From the NCBI GenBank assembly GCA_026929865.2, contig CM049408.1:25557501-25621500 (forward strand): DNA of 64,000 nt, in the 5' to 3' direction. Below the pieces are notes generated by a model. That model saw only the letters and a program-made list of their open reading frames with translations, searched no databases and had not been told where the DNA came from. This stretch comes from Hyperoplus lanceolatus (Eukaryota > Chordata > Actinopteri > Uranoscopiformes > Ammodytidae). Made by a program: the position numbers and the translations under genes. This document shows, piece after piece, positions 10,800 to 23,224 of the stretch; the first letter of the stretch is position 1; the number at the start of each line of letters is the position of its first letter.

Positions 10800-11005
10800 C
10801 TGCCAGTTTGCAAAACGTCTTCTGAACCGGTGCTTTGTTCCCCTTCTATCCGTGCAGTGCGCCTGATTCCCCGCATAATATCAGGTTTCAGTGAGAGAGG
10901 CTTCGGCCGTCGACACAGCAGCAATGGAGCATCATCATCACATCGTCGCAACCTCCAGCGAAACGACAGACACAGACGGCGCCTCTCAGAGTGAGCTCCA
11001 ATCAA
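10800..11005 (-). promoter_or_regulatory. CCDC177 5'UTR exon and core promoter region (inferred)
   Basis: The exon ends at 10800 at the CAG/GTGAGT donor. The region up to about 11000 is richer in CpG than its surroundings. Minus-strand promoter-like elements lie just upstream: TGTATATTTC near 11010 and ATTGG near 10999. The transcription start is inferred, not shown. Confidence 0.4.
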
Positions 11006-11437
11006 AATGAAATATACACCAAAAAACGTCCTAGAAGTCCAATTTTACTATTTGCTCTCACGAAAACAATCTCCTATACAGATTTGTCTCTCTTCCTCCC
11101 TCAGTAGACAGCCTCCTGTAAACATCCGCGGTCTCCACCTGCTAGCTGTCCAGCAGCATCCCTCCCTCCTCCGTCTCAGCCTCCTTAGCTCCGCCCGCCC
11201 GTGGCAATTATGCTCAAAATACTGGCTGCCCGGTGCAATGAACCAAGTGCCCGCACACTCAAATTGCAAGCTTTCAACACCTAACAAAACGCTGGCCTAA
11301 TGTGTTAGCCTTGAGGGAAGTTCCTCCTATGGATTTTTTCCTTCTAAATCAGACATGTCTGTAGGTCTGTAAGTGCTGTCATAATGATGTTCACTTTCTT
11401 AAAGTATTAACTGCTTTATAATTTGTTCTGCATGGAA
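11006..11437. other. CCDC177 upstream flank
   Basis: Moderately GC-rich to about 11240, likely part of the CCDC177 promoter flank, then AT-rich up to the LINE remnant. No gene is seen. Confidence 0.4.
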
Positions 11438-11710
11438 GTAGTAGAAAACTTTATTGTCCCCGTGAGGCAGTTGGGTTTGCGGCACAGTCACACTTCATGA
11501 CATGACAGACAAATGACACAAACAGATACATCAGACACTGACAGACATAACATGAAGAACATACATTACACACTACAATGCACTATAAACCTTTGGACAT
11601 GACCAGGCCAGCTGGACATCTAGCTTATTTTGATTGATTTAAGGCTTTTATGGCTTGTGGTAGGCTACAAAAGAGAATTTGGATCTATTCTTGGTCATAA
11701 GGGGTAGGCC

Positions 11711-12491
11711 CAGGGGTGGATTACTGCACGGGCACACCGGGCACAGGCCCAGGGGCCCAAGGGCTCAGGGGGGCCCTTAGCCAGAGATACTGATGGTAAC
11801 TTTTCATGCTGCATAGTCAAAGAGCTCAGTCACTCATGTCAATAACAGGGTCTAGAAAGTAATAGCCCAAATATAAGTATACTCATCACAATTTAACAAG
11901 ATAGAAATCATCATGGACCCTCAACTAGTAGGGGAGAAATACAAAAGCAAGTTAAAACAACAGCATTAGTAGCTCTGTCTAAGGGGCTCCATGAGGCGCC
12001 TTGAAGGCCCCCTCACACATAAAGAAATAAGCTTTCTATGTGTGAATTTAAAATGGTTCATAAAAAGTAGCTATCCACCCTTTATCTGTTGAAATGGGCC
12101 CCTCCATCATAGAACATGGGTCTGCAGACCAATCTACTGTTTTACAGTTGCAGAGTAAAGAGTAAAGCTGCCTGTTTAAGAAACATCTGAAAAATAATGT
12201 TCCTTCTGCATCTCAGGATTTGATACAGTATCTAAAATGTCCTCTCAAAGTGAACCAGATTGATGCATTTTACTTTAAAAAGGTAAAAAAAAATCCGGGG
12301 GGCGCCCCTGGACCCCCCAACAAGGTCCAGGGTCCCTTCAACAGTATCCTGTGGGAAACACTGACTTCCTTAATATGTTTGAGTTGTATGTATCTGTGTG
12401 GAAAAGTCAGTGGACCTGACTGGATAGGGAGGAGTGGGGGGCCCATTAAGAGTTTGTGCCCAGGGGCCCATTATCTCATAATCCGTCTATG
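11711..12491. mobile_element. Non-autonomous hAT-like element, 781 bp
   Basis: The ends are CAGGGGTGGATTA on the left and TAATCCGTCTATG on the right, imperfect terminal inverts (9 of 13). Subterminal G/C-rich inverts contain GGGGCCC. The exact 8-bp direct repeat GGTAGGCC flanks it at 11703-11710 and 12492-12499, the target size of hAT elements. No transposase frame is present. It inserted into the LINE reading frame, so it is younger than the LINE. Confidence 0.88.
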
Positions 12492-12502
12492 GGTAGGCCT
12501 AC

Positions 12503-13430
12503 TCAGAAACGACGACCAGATAGCAGTAGTTTAAAATGGGATGCCAGGGGGTGTGTATAGTCACATACAATGTTATTGGCCTTTTTCACCAGTATGTCTT
12601 TGTAAATGTGTTCAATGCTCGGTAGTGTGATCTCAAGTAACTTGCTGGCAGTTGTAACTGTTTTTCTGATTGTCTTTTTCTGTGACTCGGTGGTATTTCC
12701 AAACCAGCAGACAATACAGAAGGTTAAAACACTTTCTGTGAATGCAGTATAAAACATTTGAAGCATTTTGTTATTGACATTAAAAACAAGCATTTTCTTT
12801 AGAAAGTACATCCTTTGCTGTGTCTTAGTGTGCAAAAGGTCAGTCCATGAGTCCCATTTAAGCTTGTTGTCCAGTACAATGCCAAGGTATTTGTAGTTTG
12901 TAACAACCTGAATAGTCTCCCCATTGATAAAAGTGTCAGTGGATTGTTGTGACTTTCTAAAATATATGGACATTGCTTTGGTCTTTTTAGTGTTTAAAAT
13001 TAAGTGTGACTTATTGCACCATTCTAGAAAGGAGTCTAAAACTGGCCCATGATCTACCTCCTCATCCCGTAGCAGACTCACTAGGGCTGTGTCATCTGCG
13101 TATTTAATAAAGTGCCTGTTTTGTAAAGTGCTAGTGCAGGAATTTGTGTATAAAATAAATAATAAAGGCGATAGAACACATCCTTGTGGGGAGCCTGCGA
13201 ATGTTGTCATCGCATCAGACTGAAATGAGCCCACTCTGACCCACTGGACTCTACTGTTAAGAAAGTTCATGATCCAATAAATAATACCTGTATTAAGATT
13301 GAATTCACTGGCTAAAATGTCTGCAAGAATGTTAGGTTGCATGGAGTTAAAAGCAGATGTAAAATTCACAAATAAAATCTTAGCATGAGTCTTTGGTTTC
13401 TCAAGGTGATTGTGCAAAAGGTGCAAGGTG
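12503..13430 (-). pseudogene. Reverse transcriptase fragment of the LINE
   Basis: The open frame reads on the minus strand. The part upstream of about 13430 is open but does not resemble a reverse transcriptase. The usual FVDF motif A reads FVNF, losing a catalytic Asp, while YADD is intact. The open frame stops with TGA where a CGA Arg codon would fit. It is not expected to give an active enzyme. Confidence 0.85.
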
Positions 13431-14225
13431 GAAGGCACCTTGCAAACAGCAAAAACTAAAGTTAAACATGATGGAAGGGGAATCAATTTAAATATAGACG
13501 TTTGTTTAATCTGTGCACTGTGTGCACAGTGCAGACGTGAAACAGCTGACACCAGCCACCATGCTGCTTTGGGCGTGACGAAAAGTATTGTAATTACCAA
13601 AGAATGCCACTAGAGGACACTGTGCTATAATAGATTTAATAGTATCAGCGTCATTAGAGCTGTATGTCTGCATCATAAACGAGGTCATAACACAGTTTAC
13701 TATTTACATTGTTTTTTACATGACATTCAAAAAAGCAAAAGACCATGTACAAACCTATTGATGATTGATATACATGTTTGATTTGTTGCCTACTTCACAA
13801 AACAATTGTTAAACCTGGACAGTAATAAACATGTACTTCTAAATAATGTGTGTGAGTTTGGATTTATGAGTTAAATACGAACTAAACGTTTAAAGTTGCC
13901 ATTACTGTTATTTTAACTGGTTTTCAAATCGGCACAGCATGCGTCGTGTTTGCATGTGTTCTGCATGATAGGCCTTTTTCACGGGAGACATCTTGACAAG
14001 TCACAGGTGTAAGTAATACAATTAAAGATGGCTGAACTCCATTTAGCTGCTTCAGTTTCAGGGTGCTGCTAGTGTGTTGTATTTTGTATTCTGGGATTTG
14101 AAAAGAACTGATCCATAATCAATGAAGATTTTGGCTCAGAAGATATAATGGTATCACTTAACTTTGAGTCCTCCTCTACTTAGCATTTATAAGCAGAACA
14201 TAAAGGTTAAGTACATGCTTTTAAC

Positions 14226-14382
14226 ACACTATAATGTAGTTGCAAGAAAATATGTGTTAATTTTATTCACAATATTGGTCAACAGTTATAACTTCACCAG
14301 GGAATATATTTAAAGTATTACAATCGTGTTCAATTGAATTGTTTTGTTAAAAAAAACAACCCGTATAACTACATTATAGTGT
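14226..14382. mobile_element. Small TIR element (MITE), about 157 bp
   Basis: Perfect 16-bp terminal inverts: ACACTATAATGTAGTT at 14226-14241 and its complement at 14367-14382. AT-rich interior, no coding capacity. The target duplication is not clear. Confidence 0.65.
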
Positions 14383-16224
14383 TTTATAAAACATTCATTT
14401 AATCTGGTACAGAGTTTTAAAATCTAAGTGTAGTTTTCTAAATGTCTCAGTCAAAAAATGTATTGGATTATAAAAAAAAAGATTTGACAGAATTTAGAGT
14501 TAGGAAGCTTCCACAGGCCACCTGTCCATCACTGGCAGTGGAAAAGATGATGAAGTATTTAGTGAAAATGGAGATTGGGAAAGCTGCTGTAACAACCTCA
14601 TAGTTATCTGATCCAATGGAGATGGCAGGAGATTTTGTTTGATGTGAAATGTCATTTGGCAACAGAGCTGGAAGAGTTGATGTCTGATGTCTTTTTCTAC
14701 ATTTTAAACTTTATTTAATCAGGTATTCTCTTTCAGATGAAGACACCTGGAGACTACATAACTGTAAATATGTATTACAAGAAAAGGACCAAAGCCTATG
14801 AGCTATAGTTCAGGCAGTCAAGTCATGTTGCTACATACATGCAACCACTAACCAAACACATTCTCCCAGTTTGGTGGTATTAAGCTGCGAGATTTCACTT
14901 CTCGGTCTGCCTTGTCTTTTTTGTTGCTTTTACATCATTACGGGGAAGATATTTAATCATCACTAGTCAATATTGAATGTAAATACTGTACATATGGGTA
15001 GCCCTTAGACGCCAAACTATATTTTGCTCAATGAAACATTTGAATTGTGAGTTGCCTGGCTGAACAATAGCTGATGTTATGTTTGTAGATGTACTTCTTG
15101 TACCTTTGCGACAAAGATTAGTAGTTTATATTGGCTGGTACATACTGTATTCATCCCATAGATCAAGTGCTACCAAAAATATTGTAATAATACTCTCACT
15201 AATACTGCTGCTGTAACATCAAGAACAGCGAATACTTCTTGCACAATATTTACTTTTACGATATGATACAAGTCCGACACAATATTACTTTACTGTCAGA
15301 GCAAGTCTGAAATTTGTCTTGCATCGTAGCAGCTCCATTAACAATATCACAAGAAAGTCAAGAATGAAGACAGGACTCAAAAATACCCACATTCAGAAAC
15401 AGAAGGCACCATTTAAAGCCAATCAGCGTGCATCTGATCTGGGATAAAGCACGATATTAAGTTTGTGTATTGACTGGTGCACAAAAGAGTGCTTCAGTCT
15501 TACATTATTTCATTTTGGAACCCTATAGCTCCAGTTTGAGGGTAAAAACTTGTACGCTGAGTTCACAAAGTGGTTGGAGTCATAGGAAATGTTGTTGGCC
15601 ATCCTTTCCATGTTTTTATGGTTGAATGATTCTTCTACTATTGCTGTAGCTATTATTAGTAGCAGCATACAGTTATTGTTCCCCACACACCACTACTACA
15701 TGACTAAAAGTAGTGAATTTACTTTATTAAGACACATTAGTCTGGTTTTGTCCAGTCAGAGCGGTTGAATCAGGATTAGATAACTGTGGGTGAAAAAAAA
15801 AATCATGGTGCCGATGACCCACTAAACTCCTGACCCGGTGTGGGGAACAGTGCGAGTTTAATTGGCCCCGCCCGCGAGCCGTATCAGGAGGACAGCGGGT
15901 AACGAGTGACAACAGGGAACGTGCTGGCTGGCTTGTTAACCGGGGGCATGGGGGTCTGGGAGGGGGTTCAAAGGGGAGCAGGGGCATGGTGTGGTTGCAA
16001 CACAGTTCAATGCTCGGCAGAATTTGAGTGTTTTTGTTTTTGGTACGGTTTTGGTACACCAAAGCTGGACTTTTGGGGTTCATCGAGAGGTGAGCCGCTC
16101 TGTGCAGTCATGGAGACCACTGCTATGACCAGCTGGTGACAAGGGCCTAGAGACAGCTCCCTTATCTACTGGGTCTGTAGCTGGAAACAACTAGTTTCAG
16201 TTATAATAATGTATGTAGTAATGT

Positions 16225-16505
16225 ATATAGTAATGTATTTATATGTGTATCTGAGATTAAAAATGGTAATATGATGATGGAGAAGCAAAGTAACCTTTGA
16301 TTTAGTACCGTTTAGAAAATACAGGCTGTTCGAATCTGTCTGCTGTAAATCGTTCGCAGGGAATTGACCCAAGCACAAATAATAACTCAATGAAAATATT
16401 GTTATTTTTGCTGATGGTCTCGTCTGCTGTTAGAAATAATTTATAATCAACAGACAAAAATTTGACCGTTTCATAAACATTAAAAAGTTCTTCGTAGTCT
16501 CTTCA
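16225..16505 (+). repeat. Left-truncated copy of a dispersed TIR repeat
   Basis: It matches the right two thirds of the copy at 49141-49530: GATTAAAAATGGTAATATGA, GAAGCAAAGTAA, GAGTACCGTT-like and GATGGTCTCGT blocks in the same order. It ends in TTCGTAGTCTCTT. Confidence 0.75.
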
Positions 16506-18007
16506 ATAAATATTCATCTATAAAGAAATAATTCAATACATTTGTTTGGCTCCTTTGCTCCAAATAATATTGGGCTACTTTCTTGTTAGTTAATATTATA
16601 ATAATGATGTTGTGTATAAGCGTATTTGCTACATTAGCATTAACTAAGAAACAGATAAACTTTACATTGCTTGATTAAATAAGTATGTCTGTTAATGCAC
16701 AGTGATTGCGATCATGTACAAACTGACAATATATCTGATCTTCTTATTTGGAAAATATGAACGAGTACAGGGAGATCTAGCAGCAAATGATTGATTGAGA
16801 AGTCTTGGCTGAGAGGCACAAAGTGAAGGCACTATCAGCTCAGTGAAAGAAACCTATTTTCACACATAGGCCTTTGAGATTACAGACAGAAACACAGTGA
16901 GAAACCACTTGTGGCTACACGACTCAGCAGCTTCAGCTGAAAATGAATTCAGCCGTTACGTTTCCCTTCAGGATGCAGATCTGACTCTCCGCTCTGCACG
17001 TGTATTGAACTTTTGACAAGTCGGGATAAAGACATGGCAAACTCTTTCACAGCCCCCAAAGTAAAGAGGATACAGTCCGTCTCAGTACATTTCCACCTCT
17101 CCAGAGGGCTACTGATTTTCCACATTAATATATTTTACTACTATTGTAGTGGATGGTGCCAAGAGGCAATGTAGGGGAGTTTTGCTGACAGTGGAACATT
17201 TTAAGTGAGTTTATAATGTTATTCAGAAAAAGTGCTGTGAAGCATGTGTGATACATAAAATAATTCTTTACTGTTGTTCTTGCCAAAGGTTTCTGCTATC
17301 CAGACGTAGCTTTTTGCCTTTAAGATATTGGACACTTTTAATATGTGAATATTTATGTTGGACTTAACCTCAGCAGTCGCTGGAAGATAATTGTTGATTT
17401 CATTTATTTATGTAAGATATCTTTCATTTTCATTAAATATCATTTGATTTTTTATGTCTTTTACTGTATTTCTTCATGTATTTAAATTTGAGCATTTTCA
17501 ACTGACCCACTGAACACTTGATAACAATGAATTGGAAATGCACCACTTAAAAAAAATGTATTGCCAATGATGACTTCAACCAAATTATACAATTCTTTTT
17601 AGCAAATGAAGGATGTGTTAAATATATAAAACACACATCTAACCCTAATAATTAATTTATGCAATTCAAAACTGAATGAAAGAATGAGTGACAGTACAAA
17701 CGGAGAGACCAGATTGTGAGAATGTTAGAAGTACTACATAAGCACTTGAATGTAAGTGAACAGTGTTGCAGTACTTCAGGCTGATGTTCTCAGCAACAAC
17801 AATCCCGTCTTTTCACTCGCTCCGCGCTGTACACTCGCTGCCCCGCTGTAACTCTCCGGTCCTGTGAAGACTGAGACCTTTCGTTGCCCCCAGTTCACAT
17901 TTCCAGCTTTGGTTTGCCAACAGAAAGGGACACGTTCTCTGGACACTTTCAACGACTCCCCCTTCTGACCCAATGCTTTCCCCAGCCACTAACCCCCCGC
18001 ACCCTAG

Positions 18008-18009
<2 letters not shown>

Positions 18010-18093
<84 letters not shown>
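18010..18093. repeat. (CA)n microsatellite, about 83 bp
   Basis: Uninterrupted CA dinucleotides. It produces long artificial open frames on both strands, which are not genes. Confidence 0.97.
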
Positions 18094-19604
18094 CCTCTGC
18101 TCTGTCTTCTGTGGGACGGTACAGGTGTCCCACCATGCGGGTGTTGGAATAGTCCCCCTCCTCATTGGAAGGGGGAAAGGTCCCAGAGACAGAGCTGTTA
18201 ATTCAATCAGTAGAGTGCTATGCTCAATTAGGCATCCATAAGGGCCCTGGATGGGTCCAGGGGGCCGGTACAGGGCTGGCCGCCCAGTCCCCACCATGAG
18301 GTATTAATTGTGGATGACAGTGTGTAAACAGTGGGGTGAATAGACGGCGCAGGTGCGGGACACCCCAGTCCAGACTCAATAACCCTTTTCACACCCTCGC
18401 TCGGCTCTCCTGTTGCCACTTTCTCTTTGATTCTCTCACAATGTTAAACTCCCTCAGATCTTTGATTAATGTCACAGATAATTCGGCTTTGTGGGCTTAT
18501 TTATTTGTTGCTCCTGCATCAGCTTCAGTGTGTGTGTATGTGTGTGTGTGTTTATGTGTGAGAGTGTGTTTGAAGAGGGTAATAAGAGGCCAGGCCGTGC
18601 TGTCCAGGACTGTCGGCCAGCCAAGGGCCATACAGTGCTTCTGAGGAGCGAGTGAAAATTGTGGCCAGTAAATGTAAAATATGTGGAATTTATTCAATGA
18701 AACCCAGATGAGACTTTAAAAAGAAGCGGGCTTTCTATCTGACTTCCACATTTACTTTTTGGTTCAGCACACAGCCCAGCCCCCATCCCTCTATCTGTCC
18801 TTCATTCAGTGCTGTAATTGTGTTTGGACATGTTTGATAAATACTTTCGTTTCCAGAGAATCAAAAACATAATCAGACTGTTAAAATAAAACTAGTAGGT
18901 GTTCCTTTTTTTCCAGTGTGTTTAACAAATATATATATATTACTGGATCGTTGATACTAATACATACAAAAACCTGTAAAAATTAAGCCATCAGCTCAAT
19001 ATCACAGCAGAAAAACTACTAGGCCTGTATTTCATTTGGAAATGTAATGGGGCCCAAAGTAGAAAGTTAAAGTAGAGTAGCAGGTCAAGTGTACTATTTT
19101 AACAACTTTCAATAGTGTAGAGATGTCAATTATTTCACAATTATCATATTTTATTAGATAATCATTGGTTTTGAATGTATATTATGTATTGATTAGTACA
19201 TCTGAAATAAAACTATTAACTACAACTTTCAAATAAACTAACTTCTTTCTTATATTATATGTCAGTAAGACATTTGCCTCTGAAATATAAGGTAATGTAG
19301 GATAAGTATAAAGTAGTCAAAGTATTATGTTCCACATGGAAATAGAAATAAAGTCAAATAAAAAATGGTGGTGCATATACCTCAAATTTGTAAGGTTAGT
19401 CCTTCCTGAAGACCTGGTTTCCCCCTGTTTACAAAGCACAGTAAAGAATATTTTAAAATTATTACATGGTTACAACTGATTTCATATCTTAAAATGCACC
19501 AACAATGCTCAAACAATGGAAAAAAGTCAGCTTTTATTTGGTAAATAATGTGTCTAATTTGGAATTTTACTTTAAGAAACTGAAAAGAAAAATGAACAAC
19601 TAAC

Positions 19605-20554
19605 TAGGGGAGAACGGGGTAAGTAGGCACACTTTTTACTCTAGTGAGAATTGCTCATCACCAAAACATCTGTCAATAGCCATTCCTACATTAAATTGAA
19701 GCTTAAGGTGTTGGCTTGAAATGTGTGTCTCTCTTTTTTTCCAACTTATTGTAATGAAGAAGTAATTTACCATCAAAGACACTCTGACACATTGTGACAA
19801 CCAACCCCATCAAGGGGTCGGTTGTCACACACTATGGGGTTGTTTTTCACAATGCTATCTTAATGGGAAAAATCTTAAAAAGAAGGCAATGAGGCAGAAC
19901 CAAATTGGAAAGTTTAATTGCATTGTCAAGTTGACAAATAGGCCTACATAACTTACTGTAGCCTTGGCAGCTGGTCTAGTTTGGGATGCACTGGGTTGTT
20001 TTGATTTTGTTGCCCTTTTTTCTTTTGCTTGCTAGCTGCCTTTTCCTGCTCTATTCTTTCCTTCTCTGGGGTGTCAGTGAGGATACAGCTTGACAATTTC
20101 TTTCGTTATTGGGTTCCTTTTCTGGCTGCAGCCTTGAGATAACATGTGACAACCAACCCCCCAAAAAATTTGACGACCAACCCCAACCTGAATTTCTTGC
20201 TAGCATCAAGGCCAACAACCATCTGACAACTAATTAGCTTGCTAACAACAATCTAAACTATAGCTTACCCTTCACACTTTCTGAGGGTAACAAGTGTTTT
20301 GTTATAAACCCATTGTGTAAAAGCCTAGAAGAAAAATACTGAGAAGCAAAATATTTTGAATTTGACATGAAAAACACAAAACATCCTCTAACTTGAAATG
20401 CAGCTGTCTTCCTCCAAGGAAGTCTATGTATGTGACCTCTGATCCCAATTCTGGACCTTTTTTATATCAACATTTCAGAGCTAGCGCGCTCTGGTGGCGA
20501 GATATAACGAATGTGACATCCAACCCATGTGACAAATTACCCCGTTCTCCCCTA
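19605..20554. mobile_element. Non-autonomous TIR transposon with TGACAACCAACCCC motifs
   Basis: The ends are inverted copies of TAGGGGAGAACGGGGTAA (19605-19622 and 20537-20554). If the outer TA is the target duplication, the element is 19607-20552 and Tc1/mariner-like in target use. A three-base ACT duplication is the alternative. TGACAACCAACCCC occurs at 19795-19808 and 20147-20160, with one mismatch at 20171-20184, inverted at 19814-19827, and weaker versions near the right end. No transposase frame is present. Confidence 0.8.
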
Positions 20555-21365
20555 CTTATAACCAAAAGCTCGGCGTGTCACATGTGAACTCTATGCGCCT
20601 ACTTTTGGTATATGTGACATCACAGCTGAACATCTGTGCTACCCCCCTCCCTGCCCTCGTCAGATCTCTGGGTGGCCTCTGTCCTGCCCCGTCTGTTTCT
20701 CTGTCTACAGACACCTGCTAATTTTCGGCCGTATGTAGTTGGTGTAAAGCCGGCGGGGGGAGCGTCTTCTTTGGAAGCTGCGGTAATTGGGAAATACATT
20801 TCTTTTCAACATGGCCCATTCATTCCTTTATTGTTTTTGTTGTCAGAGGTTTTTCTTTCATGCTTGGCCAAATGACAACAGAATTAAAGTGTCGGGCCGT
20901 GCTTTCCCTACAACAGCTTAGTTTGCACCCCAGAAAACCTGGTCTTCTTTGTTAAAAGGTGGAGGGTCGGAGTGAGAGGGAAGAGCAGATATAAACTGAT
21001 CTCGTTAACATTCCAAGAGACACTCCTCTTCCTCACCTCCCACAGCATTTCTCCACTCACACTAGGACATGAGTGGACTGGTTGGCACAGTGTGTGTGTG
21101 TGTGTCTGAACAACTATTTTTGTGAAAACCAATTGAAGTTTTAGACCTTAGGAGTGAGGACATTTTGGCCTGGTCTTTAGCTTCTCAGAACAAGGCCGGT
21201 TTGACGGTTAACACTAGGTTTTAAGGTTCAGGTATGAATTAGGTTTAGGTTTGGGTTAGTGTTAGGGTTGGGGTTAAGCATTTATTTTTGATGATTAGGG
21301 TTAGGGTCTAGGGAACAAATTATGTCAATGAAAGTCCTCACAAGTATAGCCGTATACTATACAGC

Positions 21366-21383
21366 TGTGTGCGTGTGTGTGTT

Positions 21384-21424
<41 letters not shown>

Positions 21425-21428
21425 TGTT
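21366..21428. repeat. (GT)n microsatellite
   Basis: GT repeats with a few interruptions (GCGTGT, TTCGTG). Confidence 0.9.
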
Positions 21429-22881
21429 TGAGGAAAAGCACCAGAGCGGGGCGCATCCCACCTCTCACAGATCTGATAATGATACTACACAGATGCTTTG
21501 CTGAGGCACTATGGTGGTCCAATCAACAAGAATCCAGATAAGTCACTCTCTCAAGTTCGTTTAGGCCTATATTTCTCTCCCTTTATGTCCAGTTCCTTTT
21601 TCTTCTCTTGCAACTGGACTGACCCTCTTCACAGAAATCTCTCCATCCTTTCTGAAAATAACCCCTAACTGAAACTGCCTGGTTCAAACACAAATCATTA
21701 ATGCTGACCCTAATTGTGCCAATTCCAGGAGCTCTATAGCTCTAATTACAAGGCTCTTCGCTGAGCCACTCAAAAAGCCGCTGAACTGTCATAGGCAACA
21801 ATTAAAAAATATCTATAGGGACAAAGACTGAGAGGAGGGGATTGGAGGGGGGTTACCCTGTGACCGGATGGCCCTTTTCAGCTCTTAAAAAGCCCAGTTT
21901 CTGCAGATTGAGGGGTTGCTGAACTGAAGCCGGACACCTGCACTCAACTCGCTCGCCCTCTTTGGTCTCTGCACCTTCTTTTTTATGTCTCTCTCAATGG
22001 GCCTCACAATTCACAATTTAACTTGAAAGGGAAGAGAAGAAGAAAGAGAAAGCGCAGAGTGCAAAAAGGACGTGGGAGCAAGAAGTTGAGAGTTTATAGG
22101 ACGAATACAGTGTGGGACAATATTGAAATATAATGAGTGGCGAAGCATTGAGAAGTACTACAAAAGTAATGCAGAAAAATGCCCCCTTTAGGGTTAGGTT
22201 TTAATACTATTATATTATATTGCAGCCTACAAGTGGATTAATAATAATGATGTACTCATGATTATTACCAGTCTACTATTGTACTATTTTGCATAGTGTT
22301 CGTAAATTTAATCTATAAAATCATATTATATAAAGTCATCACACATTTCACATGTCAAATCTAAATCTGTAATATATCTGGCAACCAGAGCTGTTAAATG
22401 AACTTACTTAAAGTATTTCCCTCAAATATAAAGTAGAAAGTAACACACATTTGTAAATGTACTTAGCTAGATTCCACAACTGATTATTTTAATAAATTAA
22501 CTTTTTTAGAGGATTGTATAGTTATTATATGGTAACAATTTGTCAAAGTCCAGAGTTTTATACAATGTATAACAGTGGACCCTTGTGTTGTAGTAATACA
22601 TTAAAATAAAAAGCGTAGTAATATTAAATCTGCATACATTCTCATGTATGGTGTTGCCATCAAGCAGGAATGTATTATTAATGTTTATAACGAACAAATC
22701 AAGAACTTCATTTAACCTATGTGTTGCAATTTGTTAAACAAGTGGGTAAACTGCAACCTGTAAAGGAACTTTTAATGATTGCACCCTTATGCCATTCTTC
22801 CCATCATTTTGTATTTTACTCTAACAATAATTAGGGATTAAGTAGCACACACAGCTGTTTTTGCCCAATCAACCACTGAAT

Positions 22882-22882
<1 letters not shown>

Positions 22883-22937
<55 letters not shown>
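22883..22937. repeat. (CA)n microsatellite
   Basis: An uninterrupted CA tract of about 27 units in the SMOC1 upstream region. Confidence 0.95.
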
Positions 22938-22938
<1 letters not shown>

Positions 22939-23224
22939 TCTACAAACACAGGCCGACCTCCTGCGGTGCTGGTGACAGCTATTGACTTTCCTCAATAGAT
23001 GTTTTCCATTGTAACCCAAGTACACAGGCTAAATGTCACGGAGGCAGGATACTAGCCTACTATAGAGCATTATGTGTCTCTGAATGGTAAAGAGAACCTA
23101 AAATTTGACTTCAGAATGCTCGGCCATTGTAACTGATGATAATACACTGAGTGTCTGTGCAGCTGTCCCCTGATGGACCACAGCAGCCTTTTCTCCACCT
23201 CAAGAAGCTTCAGCTTCATCATCT

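Larger units (their letters stand above)
11438..13430 (-). mobile_element. 5'-truncated L2/CR1-like LINE remnant, split by a hAT insertion
   Basis: The minus-strand frame from about 13430 to 12503 encodes the C-terminal half of a non-LTR reverse transcriptase. It has AFNSMQP, GSPQGCVLSPLLFIL (motif B), KYADDTALVSLL (YADD catalytic box), NTKKTKAM and YKYLGIVLDNKLKWD. The frame meets TGA next to the hAT element at 12491. Beyond the hAT (11710 leftwards) the LINE resumes with TKNRSKFSFV in the same frame. It ends in a short tail with GGGGACAATAAAG near 11440. The motif A aspartate is Asn (FVNF), and the 5' half is missing, so it is inactive. The clade is assigned from memory. Confidence 0.85.
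13431..19604. other. Intergenic region between the LINE remnant and the 19.6-kb element
   Basis: No gene is recognised. It contains a short hairpin at 13422-13444 (TGCAAGGTG/CACCTTGCA), a small TIR element at 14226-14382, a repeat copy at about 16225-16505, and CA/TG tracts at 18010-18093 and near 18526. Around 15820-15990 is a GC-rich island of unknown meaning. Confidence 0.5.

Noticed and set aside
17813..18297. Open frames of alternating Cys-Val or Thr-His
   Set aside because: They are translations of CA/GT microsatellites; the same holds near 21322, 22831, 29524, 33536, 50699 and 57770.
21235..21312. Interstitial telomere repeat
   Set aside because: TTAGGG-like units are few, irregular and mixed with TTTGGG and TTGGGG; it looks like part of an old dispersed repeat.
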